Assembly (NCBI GenBank): GCA_015232395.1
Contig: JADFZT010000002.1
Span: forward strand, 74,041-138,040
Direction of reading: 5' to 3'
Origin: Magnetococcales bacterium
GTDB taxonomy: Bacteria > Pseudomonadota > Magnetococcia > Magnetococcales > JADFZT01
Length of the DNA: 64,000 nt
The notes under the pieces are model-generated. The model saw only the letters and a program-made list of their open reading frames with translations, had not been told where the DNA came from and searched no databases. Positions 20,348 through 30,548 of the stretch are shown piece by piece. Position 1 is the first letter of the stretch. Every line of letters starts with the position of its first letter. The translations under genes and the position numbers were made by a program.

Positions 20348-23300
20348 ATGGTTCGTTTTGGAACGCTCGGGATAGGTGTTGTGTTGGTTGGAGGGGTGAT
20401 GCTCTCCTGGGGGGCGCTGGCGGGTACCGGGGATGGGATCGTTCTCGACGGCACCATGAATTCAGCGCAGAGCGGCGCGCTCACTGCGGTGGATAACGAC
20501 TATGCCATCACTCCGGAGATGGGTTTGCTCTCCGGCAACAATCTTTTTCACAGTTTTAGCGATTTCAATCTCGAATCCGGCGAATCCGCCACCTTTTCCG
20601 GACCCGACACCCTGACCAACATTATCAGCCGCGTTACCGGAACCAACGACTCCTTTATCGATGGCACCATTCAATCCACGGTGGATGGGGCGGGCTTCTA
20701 TCTGCTCAACCCCAACGGCCTCATCTTTGGCGAAAACGCTTCTCTCAGCCTCACCGGTGCTTTTCACGCTTCCACCGCCGCATATCTGCGGGTGGGGGAT
20801 GAGGGGCGTTTTTACGCCTCCCTCGGGCGGGAAAGCCTTTTTTCCGCAGAAGCGCCCCAAGCTTTCGGCTTTTTAAGTGATATGCCCAGCAGCATCCTTT
20901 TTCAGGGGGGAGATCTCACTGTGGGGGAGATGACTGTGGTGGCTGGAGGGATCACCATGCACGGCGGCACCCTCACCACCGATGCTGGGGATCTCAGCCT
21001 GATATCCATGAGTCGGGCCGGGGAGGTGCAGCTGGGTGAGGATGGTTGGCAGATCGATGCCGAGGATCCTGGGGGGGCTATTTTTATCGATCTTCAGGCC
21101 GAGGTGACGGTTCAAGGCAGTGGCGGGTTGGTGGTTCAGGGGGAAGAGTTGATCGTCAGTGATGCCACCCTGGCCCGAACCATTATTGGGGATTTGGAAA
21201 GTCCGGGAGGGATCGAAATAGCGCTTACCGGCGTCCTGGCAGTCACCGCCCAGGGCACCATCCGCACGGTCAATTCCGGGGACGGGGAGGGGGCCGGGAT
21301 GACCATTTCGGCAGAAAAACTCACCGTGAGCGAAGGGGGGCGCATTCTCTCCACCAACAACGGTGCGGGCAGTGGGGGGGAGCTGCAGCTCACCTTGACC
21401 GATACCCTGCTGATCAGCGGCAGCCTGGATGGCAACGTCAGTCAAATTCGCTCAGAAACCAATGGCACCGGGGGAGCCGGTGATGTCACTCTGACAGCTG
21501 GGACTATCTCCCTGGAAGCGGAAGGGTTGATCATAGGTCGCACCTATGGCGAAGGGGTCGGGCCGGATCTCAGCTTGCAGATGAGTCAGCTCCTGATGAG
21601 CGACGGCGGTAACATCGATAACTCCACAGTCGATGTCGGCGCTGGGGGGAATCTTACCATCGAGGCCGAAGAATCCGTGGAGATTTCGGGGTCTGGTGCC
21701 TGGAACTCCGGCATTTATGTCAACGTCTACGATGCCGGTGACGGGGGAACCCTCGCCATCACCGCCCCGGAGGTCTCCCTCACCGACGGCGGCGTCATCA
21801 ACGGCTCCAATAACGGCAACGGTGCGGGTAGCTCTTTGTTGCTGGAGGTGGACACCCTCGACATGGTGGCGGGGGTGATTGACTTTTCTTCCCGAAGCGA
21901 AGGGAGTGGGGGGGCGATTGCTGTTTCGGCCACCGAGAGTGTCAATCTGGCTGGAGCAAATGGGGAGTCCGGCTATATGGCCGTCTTTTCCCTTGATTCG
22001 GGTCATGGTGGCGCCATCTCCATTACAGCTCCAGAGGTAAACATCGTCGATGGGGGGTATCTCTCGGGGGACAGTTATGCTTCCGGGCGAAGCGGCACTA
22101 TCTTGCTACAGGTCAAGAATCTGGTGTTGCGTGAGGGGTTGATCGACAGCCTGGTACAGGGGACCGGTCATGGCGGCAACATTCGTATTGTTGCCTCCGA
22201 ATCGGTTCTGGTGGAGGGGGTGGCTGAAAGTGACGGTCCCTTTGGCGGTATCTCCCGGATCGCAACAGCGACCTCCGGAGAAGGCAACAGCGGCAGCATC
22301 TCGATCTATTCGCCAGAGCTGACGATTGGTGACGGCGGCTATCTGACAGTCTCTTCCGAGCAGGCTTTCAGTGGTCGCGCTGGATCGATCTATCTGGAGG
22401 TGGGGGCGTTGGCTCTCGAAAATGGTGGGCTGATTCTGGCGGATACGGCCAGTTGGGCTGGAGCTGGCAGCATCACCATCGAGGCCTTTCAGGGCATCAC
22501 TCTCACAGGCGTTGGGGATATTTTGGATCTGGCTTCGGGGATTTCCGCCTCGGCAGGTGGGCGTGGTGATGGGGGGGACATTGCTCTCAACACCCCTCTT
22601 ATGACCCTCTCCAGTGGTGGCATCATCCAGGCCGTCACCTTTGGTTCCGGCAATGGTGGTGAAATTGCGGCTGAAGTGGAAAATCTGCAAATGAGCGATG
22701 GCGGCATCATCCAGGTGGGTACTACCGATACCGGGGATGGGGGGGGGCTGACCCTGACCGCTTCGGGCTCTCTCACCCTGGCAGGGGAATCGAGCGGTAT
22801 CTATGCCTTTTCCAGTGGGGAGGGGGGTGGTGGGGCATTGGTGTTGTCGGCAGCAGATGAGATCACCCTCACGGACGGCGCTGAAATTGTGAGCTATGCC
22901 ACGGCTGCGGGAGATGCCGGAGATATATTGCTGGAGGCGAACTCCACGACGCTTTCCAACGCACGCATTGCCACGGAGACCGTGGAGAGTGGTGGAGGCA
23001 ATATCACCTTGAATGCCCAGGAGACTCTTTCCCTGGATGGCAGCGGCATCACTACTTCGGTCATGGCCGGGGAGGGGGGCAATATCACCATCGATCCTAT
23101 TCACGTCGTGCTTGTCGACAGCACCATCAGCACGTATGGGGTTGGGGGGGAGGCGGGAGGAGCGATTGATATCACTACCCAGCAGTTGACTGTTGATTCC
23201 GACTCCCTGCTCTCTGCTGTAGCCAGTCTGCAGGTCAGAGGTGAGGTGGTCCAGGGGGCTGAGGAGACTGGGGTAATAGGCAAGGTCGTGGCCTTTCTGT

Positions 23301-23425
23301 CCGGAATAATTCCAGAGGAGATGCCGTTGATTGGGGCGGCCTGTGGAGAGGAGGGGGCTGGAGATGGTTCCCTCATCGTGTGGGGAGCAGAGGGAGAGTG
23401 CGGGGCGACGGCTCTTTTTCCTTGA
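20348..23425 (+). CDS. Filamentous haemagglutinin-type exoprotein (two-partner secretion TpsA)
   Basis: 1025 residues. A Sec signal peptide covers about residues 1-26 (ending GALAG). The TPS secretion domain follows (about 27-250), with NNLFHSFSDFNL and the hallmark NPNGLIFG, which directs export through a TpsB outer-membrane pore. The rest is a long right-handed beta-helix made of irregular Gly-rich repeats of the G-x-GG-x-I-x-I-x-A type, about 20 to 40 residues each. The C-terminus carries two Cys pairs (AACGEE and GECGA) and no obvious toxin domain. Likely a surface adhesin or filament. No TpsB transporter gene is in the window, so it must be elsewhere if this is functional. Confidence 0.9.
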   Translation: MVRFGTLGIGVVLVGGVMLSWGALAGTGDGIVLDGTMNSAQSGALTAVDNDYAITPEMGLLSGNNLFHSFSDFNLESGESATFSGPDTLTNIISRVTGTNDSFIDGTIQSTVDGAGFYLLNPNGLIFGENASLSLTGAFHASTAAYLRVGDEGRFYASLGRESLFSAEAPQAFGFLSDMPSSILFQGGDLTVGEMTVVAGGITMHGGTLTTDAGDLSLISMSRAGEVQLGEDGWQIDAEDPGGAIFIDLQAEVTVQGSGGLVVQGEELIVSDATLARTIIGDLESPGGIEIALTGVLAVTAQGTIRTVNSGDGEGAGMTISAEKLTVSEGGRILSTNNGAGSGGELQLTLTDTLLISGSLDGNVSQIRSETNGTGGAGDVTLTAGTISLEAEGLIIGRTYGEGVGPDLSLQMSQLLMSDGGNIDNSTVDVGAGGNLTIEAEESVEISGSGAWNSGIYVNVYDAGDGGTLAITAPEVSLTDGGVINGSNNGNGAGSSLLLEVDTLDMVAGVIDFSSRSEGSGGAIAVSATESVNLAGANGESGYMAVFSLDSGHGGAISITAPEVNIVDGGYLSGDSYASGRSGTILLQVKNLVLREGLIDSLVQGTGHGGNIRIVASESVLVEGVAESDGPFGGISRIATATSGEGNSGSISIYSPELTIGDGGYLTVSSEQAFSGRAGSIYLEVGALALENGGLILADTASWAGAGSITIEAFQGITLTGVGDILDLASGISASAGGRGDGGDIALNTPLMTLSSGGIIQAVTFGSGNGGEIAAEVENLQMSDGGIIQVGTTDTGDGGGLTLTASGSLTLAGESSGIYAFSSGEGGGGALVLSAADEITLTDGAEIVSYATAAGDAGDILLEANSTTLSNARIATETVESGGGNITLNAQETLSLDGSGITTSVMAGEGGNITIDPIHVVLVDSTISTYGVGGEAGGAIDITTQQLTVDSDSLLSAVASLQVRGEVVQGAEETGVIGKVVAFLSGIIPEEMPLIGAACGEEGAGDGSLIVWGAEGECGATALFP

Positions 23426-23566
23426 GCCGTGTGAGGAGAGGGGGGTGGAATAAATCCCAAGCGGTGGCTTCTGTCGAGGGATCCAGGTAAAAGAATTGAG
23501 GAGACGATCAGATCTGAAGGGAGTATGGGCATTCGGAATAACGGTTATTGGGAATGGGAGAGGGGC

Positions 23567-26344
23567 ATGACCCACCGGATCCGAGCGCAAATCATTTTTC
23601 CGATTTTCATTCTTCTGTTTTTGGGTGGGTTTGTCTTCTGGGCCTTTTTGAATCAACAGGGTCACATCGCTTCCCATGTGGAGCACATGCAGAAAAATGT
23701 CCTCGGTCACTTCCATGAAGAGGTGCAGCGGGATGTGGCGCTTATGCAGGGGGCTCTCGCTTCCTTGAGCCGTCATCCGGCTCTTCAGGAAGCCTTCCTG
23801 GCGGGGGATGCCGAGAGGCTGCTCGCCCTGGCAAACCCCATCTATCAAGAACTCAACCAAACCAGCCACATCACCCACTTCTATTTTACCGCTCTCAATC
23901 GGGTCAATTTTTTACGGATTCATTCTCCCAATCGCCACGGCGACCGGATCGACCGTTTTACCACTCTGGAGGCGCAACGCACCGGCAAAAGTGCCTTTGG
24001 CCTGGAGATGGGGCCACTGGGTACCTTTACCCTGCGGGTGGTGCTGCCCTGGCGGCGGAATGGGGAGTTGATCGGTTATTTGGAGTTGGGTGAGGAGATC
24101 GATCATCTGCTGGACCACATTCGAACGGTTCAGGATGTGGGGATTCAGGTGTTTATCGACAAGGCCCATCTGGATCAAAAACAGTGGTCAGCCACCATGG
24201 ATCGCATGGGTCGCGCCAACGATTGGGCTCAATATGGCGACCATGTCCAGATAAGTCAGACTCAAAAGGGTACCAATACCCGGATTGCTGAGCTGCTGGC
24301 TGGTTTTGATCCTGACGCCGGGGTTGTTTTCCACGATATTTCTTTTGGGGATGGCCATGAGACCCGGGTGGGCCTTTTTCCTTTGCAGGACGCCCGAAAA
24401 CGGGTGGTGGGGCTCTTTTTTATCCACCTTTCCATGTCCCAGCATGGTCTGGGGGTCTTTCTCGATTTTGTCTGGATGATTTCCGCTCCGGTGCTGGTGG
24501 CAGGGGCCGCACTGATCTATCTGGTTTATTCGGTCATGCGAAGCCGCGAACAGATTCGCCACCAGTTGAAATGGCGCCAGGATTTTTTGAATGCCCTCCC
24601 CATTCCGGTCTATTACACCGACCGGGAATCCCGTTTTTTGGAATGCAATACCGCCTTTGAAAAATTGTTGAATATTTCCCGGAAGGAGTTGATCGGGAAG
24701 TCCGCTGGGGAGGTTTTTCCATCTGGGAAACAAGGATCTGCATTGGGACAGAGCTGGGTTGGTTCAGAGCTGCCAGCCATTTTTGAAACCACTCTGCCCG
24801 GCCCTTGGGGGGAGGCACGCCATCTGGTGTTTCACAAAGATCGCCTGCGCGCTGTGGATGGCGGTTCTTCCGGGGTCATCGGGGCGATATTGGATATTAC
24901 CAGCCAAGTGGAAACCGACCGGGCCTTGTTGAAGGCCAAGGAGCAGGCGGAATCAGCCAATCAGGCCAAAACCGCCTTTTTAGCCAACGTCAGCCACGAA
25001 ATTCGCTCCCCCCTGAACGCCATCGTCGGTTTTGCCCAGATATTGTTCGACAACCGTGATGAGATTCCCACACGTTATCAGCACTATCTGGAGAATATCC
25101 GTATCAGTGGTGACAACTTGGCAGAAATTATCAACAATGTCCTGGACTTGGCTAAAATCGAGGCGGGCAAGGAGGTGGTGGAAAAAGAGGCGATCGAGAT
25201 CCGACTGTTGGTTCAGAGCCTCCATCATATAAACAAGGTCCGAGCTGGGGAGAAGGGGGTGGTGCTGACCTATGACGTGGCCCCGGAGATTCCAAGGTTG
25301 ATTCTATCGGATCGTACCAAGGTCAATCAGATATTGATGAACCTGGTGGTCAACGCCATCAAATTTACCCCTTCCGGAGGTTCCGTGGCGATCCGGGTAG
25401 CCGTAGCCGAGGAGTGGTTGGTATTTCGGGTGGCGGATGAAGGGGTGGGAATTCCCCCTGACAAGCTGACAACCATTTTTGAGCCTTTCGAGCAGGTGCA
25501 GGATATCCACAATACGCAACAGAAAGGAACAGGGCTGGGGCTTTCCATTGTCAAAAGTCTGACCGGGCTTTTGGGGGGGACGGTGGAGGTAGAGAGCGAG
25601 CCTGGTCGTGGGACACTCTTTACCGTGGGTCTGCCTCTGGAAGAAGTGGATGAGCCTGCCCGGGAGGGTCGGGAACAAAATTGGCATCATTATACGTTTC
25701 CGTCGGATCTGCATCTGTTATTGGTAGATGACAATCCCCTCAACCGGGAAATGCTCCAGACGGTCTTGGAGAGAGTCGGTCTTCAGGTGACGTGTGCTGA
25801 AAATGGTGCCCTGGGTGTGGCCCGGGCCCGGGAATTGGTTCCCGATATGATTCTCATGGATTTTCATATGCCGGTGATGGATGGCTTGACCGCCACTGGA
25901 AAGATTCGTTCCGACCCCCAGCTGGCCAGGATTCCCATCATTGGGGTTTCAGCGGATGCCTTGGTGGGACGCAAAGAGGAGTGCCTGGCCGGTGGAATGA
26001 ACGAATTTTTAACCAAGCCGGTGGATCTGGAAGCGCTGCTGCCCATTCTGGCCCGATATCTGGCCAGAGGGGAGAGGGCCGATGATGGGGCGTTGAGCGG
26101 GGAGGTGAGGGAAATGCCTGGGCGGATCCAACGGGAAGTTCGTGCAGGCCTTCAGGAAATTGCCGCTTTGCCCCTTTATGAATCGGGTCGGATCGTGGGG
26201 GTGTGCGATCGTTTGCTGGGGCGTTGCCAAGGGTATCACTCCCCCTTTCTCGGGGCTTTGCAGGAGATTCGAGAGGCGGTTTTTTCCCGCAATTCCAAAA
26301 AAATTCCTGAAATTCTCGCTGGTATTGCGGATCGTGATCCTTAA
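23567..26344 (+). CDS. Hybrid sensor histidine kinase/response regulator
   Basis: 925 residues from the ATG at 23567, which has GGAGAGG upstream; the ATG at 23525 is an alternative. Order: membrane segment near 6-28; periplasmic sensor of about 270 residues, probably of the double-Cache type; second membrane segment near 302-323; PAS domain about 336-446; short coiled linker; HisKA with the phosphorylated His in NVSHEIRSP (about residue 477); HATPase with N box NLVVNAIKF, GVGIPP and GTGLGLSIV; receiver domain about 716-831 with acceptor Asp in LMDFHMPVMDG (about 765) and KP in LTKPVD. About 90 residues follow, possibly a degenerate Hpt-like helix bundle. No separate response regulator is adjacent. 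Signal unknown. Confidence 0.93.
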   Translation: MTHRIRAQIIFPIFILLFLGGFVFWAFLNQQGHIASHVEHMQKNVLGHFHEEVQRDVALMQGALASLSRHPALQEAFLAGDAERLLALANPIYQELNQTSHITHFYFTALNRVNFLRIHSPNRHGDRIDRFTTLEAQRTGKSAFGLEMGPLGTFTLRVVLPWRRNGELIGYLELGEEIDHLLDHIRTVQDVGIQVFIDKAHLDQKQWSATMDRMGRANDWAQYGDHVQISQTQKGTNTRIAELLAGFDPDAGVVFHDISFGDGHETRVGLFPLQDARKRVVGLFFIHLSMSQHGLGVFLDFVWMISAPVLVAGAALIYLVYSVMRSREQIRHQLKWRQDFLNALPIPVYYTDRESRFLECNTAFEKLLNISRKELIGKSAGEVFPSGKQGSALGQSWVGSELPAIFETTLPGPWGEARHLVFHKDRLRAVDGGSSGVIGAILDITSQVETDRALLKAKEQAESANQAKTAFLANVSHEIRSPLNAIVGFAQILFDNRDEIPTRYQHYLENIRISGDNLAEIINNVLDLAKIEAGKEVVEKEAIEIRLLVQSLHHINKVRAGEKGVVLTYDVAPEIPRLILSDRTKVNQILMNLVVNAIKFTPSGGSVAIRVAVAEEWLVFRVADEGVGIPPDKLTTIFEPFEQVQDIHNTQQKGTGLGLSIVKSLTGLLGGTVEVESEPGRGTLFTVGLPLEEVDEPAREGREQNWHHYTFPSDLHLLLVDDNPLNREMLQTVLERVGLQVTCAENGALGVARARELVPDMILMDFHMPVMDGLTATGKIRSDPQLARIPIIGVSADALVGRKEECLAGGMNEFLTKPVDLEALLPILARYLARGERADDGALSGEVREMPGRIQREVRAGLQEIAALPLYESGRIVGVCDRLLGRCQGYHSPFLGALQEIREAVFSRNSKKIPEILAGIADRDP

Positions 26345-26633
26345 GGAGCCCGGGCAGGTGTGAGATCGTGTGTTTTGGCAACAGGCGTGAACGGGTTATT
26401 GATTTCGAAGGGGGTGTGTTGGTTTTTTTCGATTTGGCGGGGGGTGATGCGCTTCAGCATTTCCCGAATGAGTGCTGCGTTCCGATTGACCTTTTGAAGC
26501 CATATGCGACATCCTGGGGGCTCTTTCAAAGATTCGATCCCGAGTCGAAGGGTGCTGTGCGCCCATTGCTCTTGAACCCGGGTGAATGTATGGTGCACTC
26601 ACTCGTTATTCCTACTGCTTTTGGAAGGGTTCC
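26345..26633. other. Gap between the sensor kinase and tig
   Basis: 289 bases. Short frames occur on both strands (for example 26341-26598 on the minus strand, 85 codons) but none has a ribosome site or recognisable protein. It should contain the tig promoter, which I cannot place. Confidence 0.35.
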
Positions 26634-27959
26634 ATGGAAGTTACCTTAGAAGAAAAAGGCGGATTTGACCGGAGTCTCACTATTCAAGTTCCCGCAAGCC
26701 AGGTAGATACCCTGCTTGATGGGGAGTTGGCCCAGCTGGCCACGACTGCAAAACTGCCTGGTTTTCGTCCCGGTAAGGTGCCAAAAAAGGTTTTGGAATC
26801 CCGATACCGCAAAGAACTGTCTGGTACCGTTGCTGAAAAAATCTTCAAGACCACCTATTCCCAGGCCCTGCAGGAAAAAGCGGTCTTTCCCGCCACTGCC
26901 CCGATGTTGGATATGGGGGATGTGGCCCGGGGGCAGGATTTTACTTATACCGTCCTTTTTCAGGTTTTGCCGGAGGTGGATCCCCAGGGCTACAAAGGAG
27001 TGGATCTGGTGCGTCCGGAAGCCACCATCGGTGATGCCGAGGTGGATCAGGTGGTGGAGGAGATCCGCACCCGCAACGCCAAATTTGAGGCCCAAGAGGG
27101 GCGTGAGGCCCAGAGCGGCGATCAGGTGGAGCTGGATTTCAAGGGGTTTCTGGGAGAGACCGCTTTTGAGGGTGGAACAGCTGACAACTATGTCCTGGAA
27201 CTGGGCAGTGGCCAGTTTATCCCTGGATTTGAAGAGCAGCTGATCGGTGCCAAACCTGGTGAGGATCGGGAAGTGACCGTCTCTTTCCCGGAAGCTTATG
27301 GAAATGCTGAACTCGCTGGTAAGGAAGCCCTTTTCAAGTGCCACATCCACGAGGTTCGTGCCCGCTTACTTCCCGAAATAGACGATAAACTGGCTGAGCT
27401 GGCCGGGGTCAAGGAGGGAGGGGTGTCGGCTATGCGGATGGAAGTGAATGCCCGTTTGGAAAAAGAGGCCGCCGAAGCGGTGGAGCGGGATGTAAAGCGC
27501 CAGATCCTTGACAAACTTCTGGAAGCCAACCCCATGGAACTTCCCGATCAGGTGGTGGAGCGGGAGCTTGATGGCATGGTGAAACAGACCCAGGAAGAGT
27601 ACCAGCGTCAGGGAATGGATCCCGCTCAGATGGGGCTCTCCGAAGATAAAATGCGTGAATCCCTGGTGGGACGAGCCCAAGAGCGGGTGAAGCTGGGGCT
27701 TTTGATCGGCACCATTGGGCAAAAAGAGGCCCTCAAGGTGGAAGAAGCCGAAGTTGAGGCACACCTGGAGACCCTGGTAGCCCCTTATGGCGCTGAGGCT
27801 GCCGCCATGAAATCCTGGCTTAAGAAGGATAACGCCCGAATGGAGGATTTGCGGGGAGCCGTACTGGAGAAAAAGGTGATGGATTGGATTGTCGATAACG
27901 GTTCTGTGGTCAAGGAAGAGCGCACCTTTAAGGAATTGGTGCAGAGAAGCGGGCAATAA
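26634..27959 (+). CDS. tig: Trigger factor
   Basis: 441 residues. Ribosome-bound chaperone that shields nascent chains and has prolyl isomerase activity. The N-terminal ribosome-binding domain holds GFRPGKVPK, the family's contact loop. The FKBP-type domain is near residues 150-245 (GDQVELDFKGF, FIPGFEEQLIG, VSFPEAYGN). The rest is the helical substrate-binding domain. The start at 26634 (MEVTLEEKG) has GGAAGGG upstream and matches the family; the frame extends 16 codons further back. First gene of the tig-clpP-clpX-lon-hup series. Confidence 0.97.
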   Translation: MEVTLEEKGGFDRSLTIQVPASQVDTLLDGELAQLATTAKLPGFRPGKVPKKVLESRYRKELSGTVAEKIFKTTYSQALQEKAVFPATAPMLDMGDVARGQDFTYTVLFQVLPEVDPQGYKGVDLVRPEATIGDAEVDQVVEEIRTRNAKFEAQEGREAQSGDQVELDFKGFLGETAFEGGTADNYVLELGSGQFIPGFEEQLIGAKPGEDREVTVSFPEAYGNAELAGKEALFKCHIHEVRARLLPEIDDKLAELAGVKEGGVSAMRMEVNARLEKEAAEAVERDVKRQILDKLLEANPMELPDQVVERELDGMVKQTQEEYQRQGMDPAQMGLSEDKMRESLVGRAQERVKLGLLIGTIGQKEALKVEEAEVEAHLETLVAPYGAEAAAMKSWLKKDNARMEDLRGAVLEKKVMDWIVDNGSVVKEERTFKELVQRSGQ

Positions 27960-28601
27960 TCACCCCCTCTCCCGGAAAAATAATCCACCTCCAGGAGGCT
28001 TTCCCCTCAGATCGCTCATGTGAACAACCATTTTGTTTTCGGTTCGGTTTTTGCTAGAGGCTGTAGGGGTAAGCCGTTGGAGGGGGAGAGATGTTCCCCA
28101 GCGACGGCAAACCAACAAGTCGCTCAAAGCGCATGAATACCGGTTCAGCACTTCCCCTCAGGTGAGGGCATGGGGTTTCGGCACAAAACCTGCGATCAGT
28201 GCTTCATCTTCCTAAGTAGGGAGGTGGCTTCCTGCCAGTGATAGGCCAGCGCCGATTTTGTGGCGAGGATATCCTGCAAAGAGAGGGGGCGCAAAAAAAG
28301 TCGGTATTTCCAATCTGTTTGGCTGATCCACCTCCCGGGGTCTTCATCCTGGATTTTTCAGGTAACATGGGATCGGTTTGAGAGATTCGGTGCGTGTCGA
28401 TCCCATCGGGTTTGACTTCCTTTGGCCGGTTTTACGGCTTTTGGGATGAAACGGTTCTCGGGGTCGGTGGTCTGAGATAAAAACGACTTGTGGTGGGAAC
28501 TGTTCCGCAGGGGAGCTACATCGGCCTTGAGGCTTGAAGGTGTGGATCCGGTATCGGAACGATTATCCAACAGCTCAAACTGGAGGCGAAGGTCGGTGCA
28601 G
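27960..28601 (+). other. Long spacer between tig and clpP
   Basis: About 640 bases where only 100 to 200 are usual. I see no convincing gene; the clpP frame opens back to 28488 without a family-like sequence. Several G-rich and C-rich segments could pair (for example GGGGGAGAGATGTTCCCC near 28080), so a structured leader or small RNA is possible, but nothing matches RNase P, tmRNA, SRP or 6S RNA by eye. Confidence 0.35.
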
Positions 28602-29198
28602 ATGAATTTGGTACCAATGGTGGTAGAGACCACCAATCGTGGAGAACGCGCCTACGACATCTATTCCCGCCTGCTCAAGGAGCGGGTGATCTTTCTGGTG
28701 GGCCCCATTGACGACAACGTGGCCAACCTGATCGTGGCCCAGTTGCTCTTTTTGGAATCGGAAAATCCGGAAAAGGACATCTATTTTTATATCAACAGCC
28801 CTGGCGGACATGTGATGGCGGGGTTGGCCATTTACGACACCATGCGTTTTATCCGCCCGGATGTCAGTACCCTCTGTGTGGGGCAGGCTGCCAGTATGGG
28901 GGCGATATTGCTGTCAGCCGGAGCCAAGGATAAACGGTTGGTGCTTCCCAACTCCCGAGTGATGATTCATCAACCCTTGGGGGGATTTCAGGGGCAGGCT
29001 ACCGATATCCGGATTCACGCCCAGGAGATGGAGCGGATTCGGGGTACCCTGAATGGTATTCTGTCCGAACATACCGGACAGCCTCTGGAGCAGATTCATC
29101 AAGACACCGAACGTGACAATTTTATGACCGCAAAAGAAGCTTGCGACTACGGGTTGGTGGACCGGATCATTGAAGAGCGGGAAACGCCCACGGAATGA
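28602..29198 (+). CDS. clpP: ATP-dependent Clp protease proteolytic subunit
   Basis: 198 residues. Serine peptidase that forms a 14-subunit chamber and degrades proteins fed by ClpX or ClpA. Catalytic triad: Ser98 in GQAASMGA, His123 in MIHQPLGG, Asp172 in [25 protein letters not shown] matches the usual N-terminus, so I start at 28602 rather than at the longer frame's ATG at 28488. A GGAGG lies about 20 bases upstream. clpX follows after 63 bases. Confidence 0.97.
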   Translation: MNLVPMVVETTNRGERAYDIYSRLLKERVIFLVGPIDDNVANLIVAQLLFLESENPEKDIYFYINSPGGHVMAGLAIYDTMRFIRPDVSTLCVGQAASMGAILLSAGAKDKRLVLPNSRVMIHQPLGGFQGQATDIRIHAQEMERIRGTLNGILSEHTGQPLEQIHQDTERDNFMTAKEACDYGLVDRIIEERETPTE

Positions 29199-29261
29199 AG
29201 CCCTTTCGAAACCTGAAGGGAGTTCCGGGCAATCCGTCCACAAGAAATCGAGGACATTCTC

Positions 29262-30533
29262 ATGGCCAACAAGAGTTCTGATTCCGGGAGCGTGCTACAC
29301 TGCTCCTTCTGTAACAAAACCCAGCACGAAGCACGCAAGTTGATTGCGGGACCGTCGGTATTCATCTGTGACGAATGTGTCGGGCTCTGCACTGAAATCA
29401 TCCGGGAAGAGAAGAAGGATAGCGGGGGCATCAAAGATATGGGGGTGCCCACCCCTTCAGAAATCAAGGATACCCTGGACGAATATGTGATCGGTCAGGA
29501 GCAGGCCAAAAAAGTCCTGGCGGTGGCGGTTTATAACCACTACAAACGCCTGGAGTCCAATACCGGTCTCAGTGGTGATGAGGATGTGGAGATCGCCAAG
29601 AGCAACGTGCTTATGATCGGTCCTACCGGATCGGGCAAGACCCTTCTTGCCCAGACCCTGGCCCGGATTCTGGATGTCCCTTTTACCATCACCGATGCCA
29701 CCACCCTGACCGAAGCGGGATATGTGGGTGAGGATGTGGAAAACATCATTCTGCGCCTGCTTCAGGCTGCGGATAACGATGTGGAAAAGGCCCAAAGGGG
29801 GATTGTCTTCATTGATGAAATCGATAAGATATCCCGTAAGTCCGATAATCCCTCCATCACCCGGGATGTTTCCGGGGAAGGGGTGCAGCAGGCCTTGTTG
29901 AAAATCATTGAGGGCACGGTTGCCAGTGTGCCTCCCCAGGGGGGGCGAAAGCATCCTCAACAGGAATATCTGCAAGTGGATACCACCAACATTCTGGTGA
30001 TCTGCGGTGGGGCTTTCAATGGTCTGGACAAGGTGATTGAACGCCGTTCCAACAAGCATCACGGTATCGGTTTTGGGGCGGAAGTGAAGAGCGAATCTGC
30101 CGAAAACAAGACCAACGAGCTGCTGGCCATGCTGGAGCCGGAGGATCTATTGCAGTTTGGTCTGATTCCTGAATTCGTTGGTCGCCTGCCGGTTGTGGCG
30201 GTTTTGCGGGAACTGGATCTTGAAGCGTTGATCCAAATTCTTGTGGCACCGAAAAATGCCCTGGTCAAGCAGTATCAAAAACTGCTGGAGTTGGAAGGGG
30301 TAAGTTTGACATTTACCGACGAGGCGTTACGGGCCATCGCTGACAAGGCCAAAAAACGCAAGACAGGAGCGAGGGGGTTGCGTGCCATACTCGAAGCCCT
30401 GCTTCTGGACGTCATGTTCGATATCCCCTCCATGAAGGATGTCCGTGAGGTCGTGATCAATCGGGAAGCGATTGAAAATGAAGCTGAACCCCTGCTGATC
30501 TATGCCGACAGCCCCATGGAGGCTCAAGCCTGA
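29262..30533 (+). CDS. clpX: ATP-dependent Clp protease ATP-binding subunit ClpX
   Basis: 423 residues. AAA+ unfoldase that recognises substrates and threads them into ClpP. The N-terminal zinc-binding domain has four Cys in CSFCNKT and CDECVGLC. Walker A is GPTGSGKT, Walker B is IVFIDEIDK, and the ClpP-docking IGF loop is visible in HHGIGFGAE. The order clpP-clpX-lon is standard, and lon begins 15 bases after the clpX stop. Confidence 0.98.
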   Translation: MANKSSDSGSVLHCSFCNKTQHEARKLIAGPSVFICDECVGLCTEIIREEKKDSGGIKDMGVPTPSEIKDTLDEYVIGQEQAKKVLAVAVYNHYKRLESNTGLSGDEDVEIAKSNVLMIGPTGSGKTLLAQTLARILDVPFTITDATTLTEAGYVGEDVENIILRLLQAADNDVEKAQRGIVFIDEIDKISRKSDNPSITRDVSGEGVQQALLKIIEGTVASVPPQGGRKHPQQEYLQVDTTNILVICGGAFNGLDKVIERRSNKHHGIGFGAEVKSESAENKTNELLAMLEPEDLLQFGLIPEFVGRLPVVAVLRELDLEALIQILVAPKNALVKQYQKLLELEGVSLTFTDEALRAIADKAKKRKTGARGLRAILEALLLDVMFDIPSMKDVREVVINREAIENEAEPLLIYADSPMEAQA

Positions 30534-30548
30534 CCCGGAGGTCACCAT

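Noticed and set aside
22106..23878. 590-codon frame on the minus strand
   Set aside because: Antisense to the exoprotein and kinase genes; the low-complexity GC-rich repeats keep the opposite frame open.
28010..28350. RNase P, 6S, SRP or tmRNA gene in the tig-clpP spacer
   Set aside because: None of the conserved core sequences of these RNAs is present.
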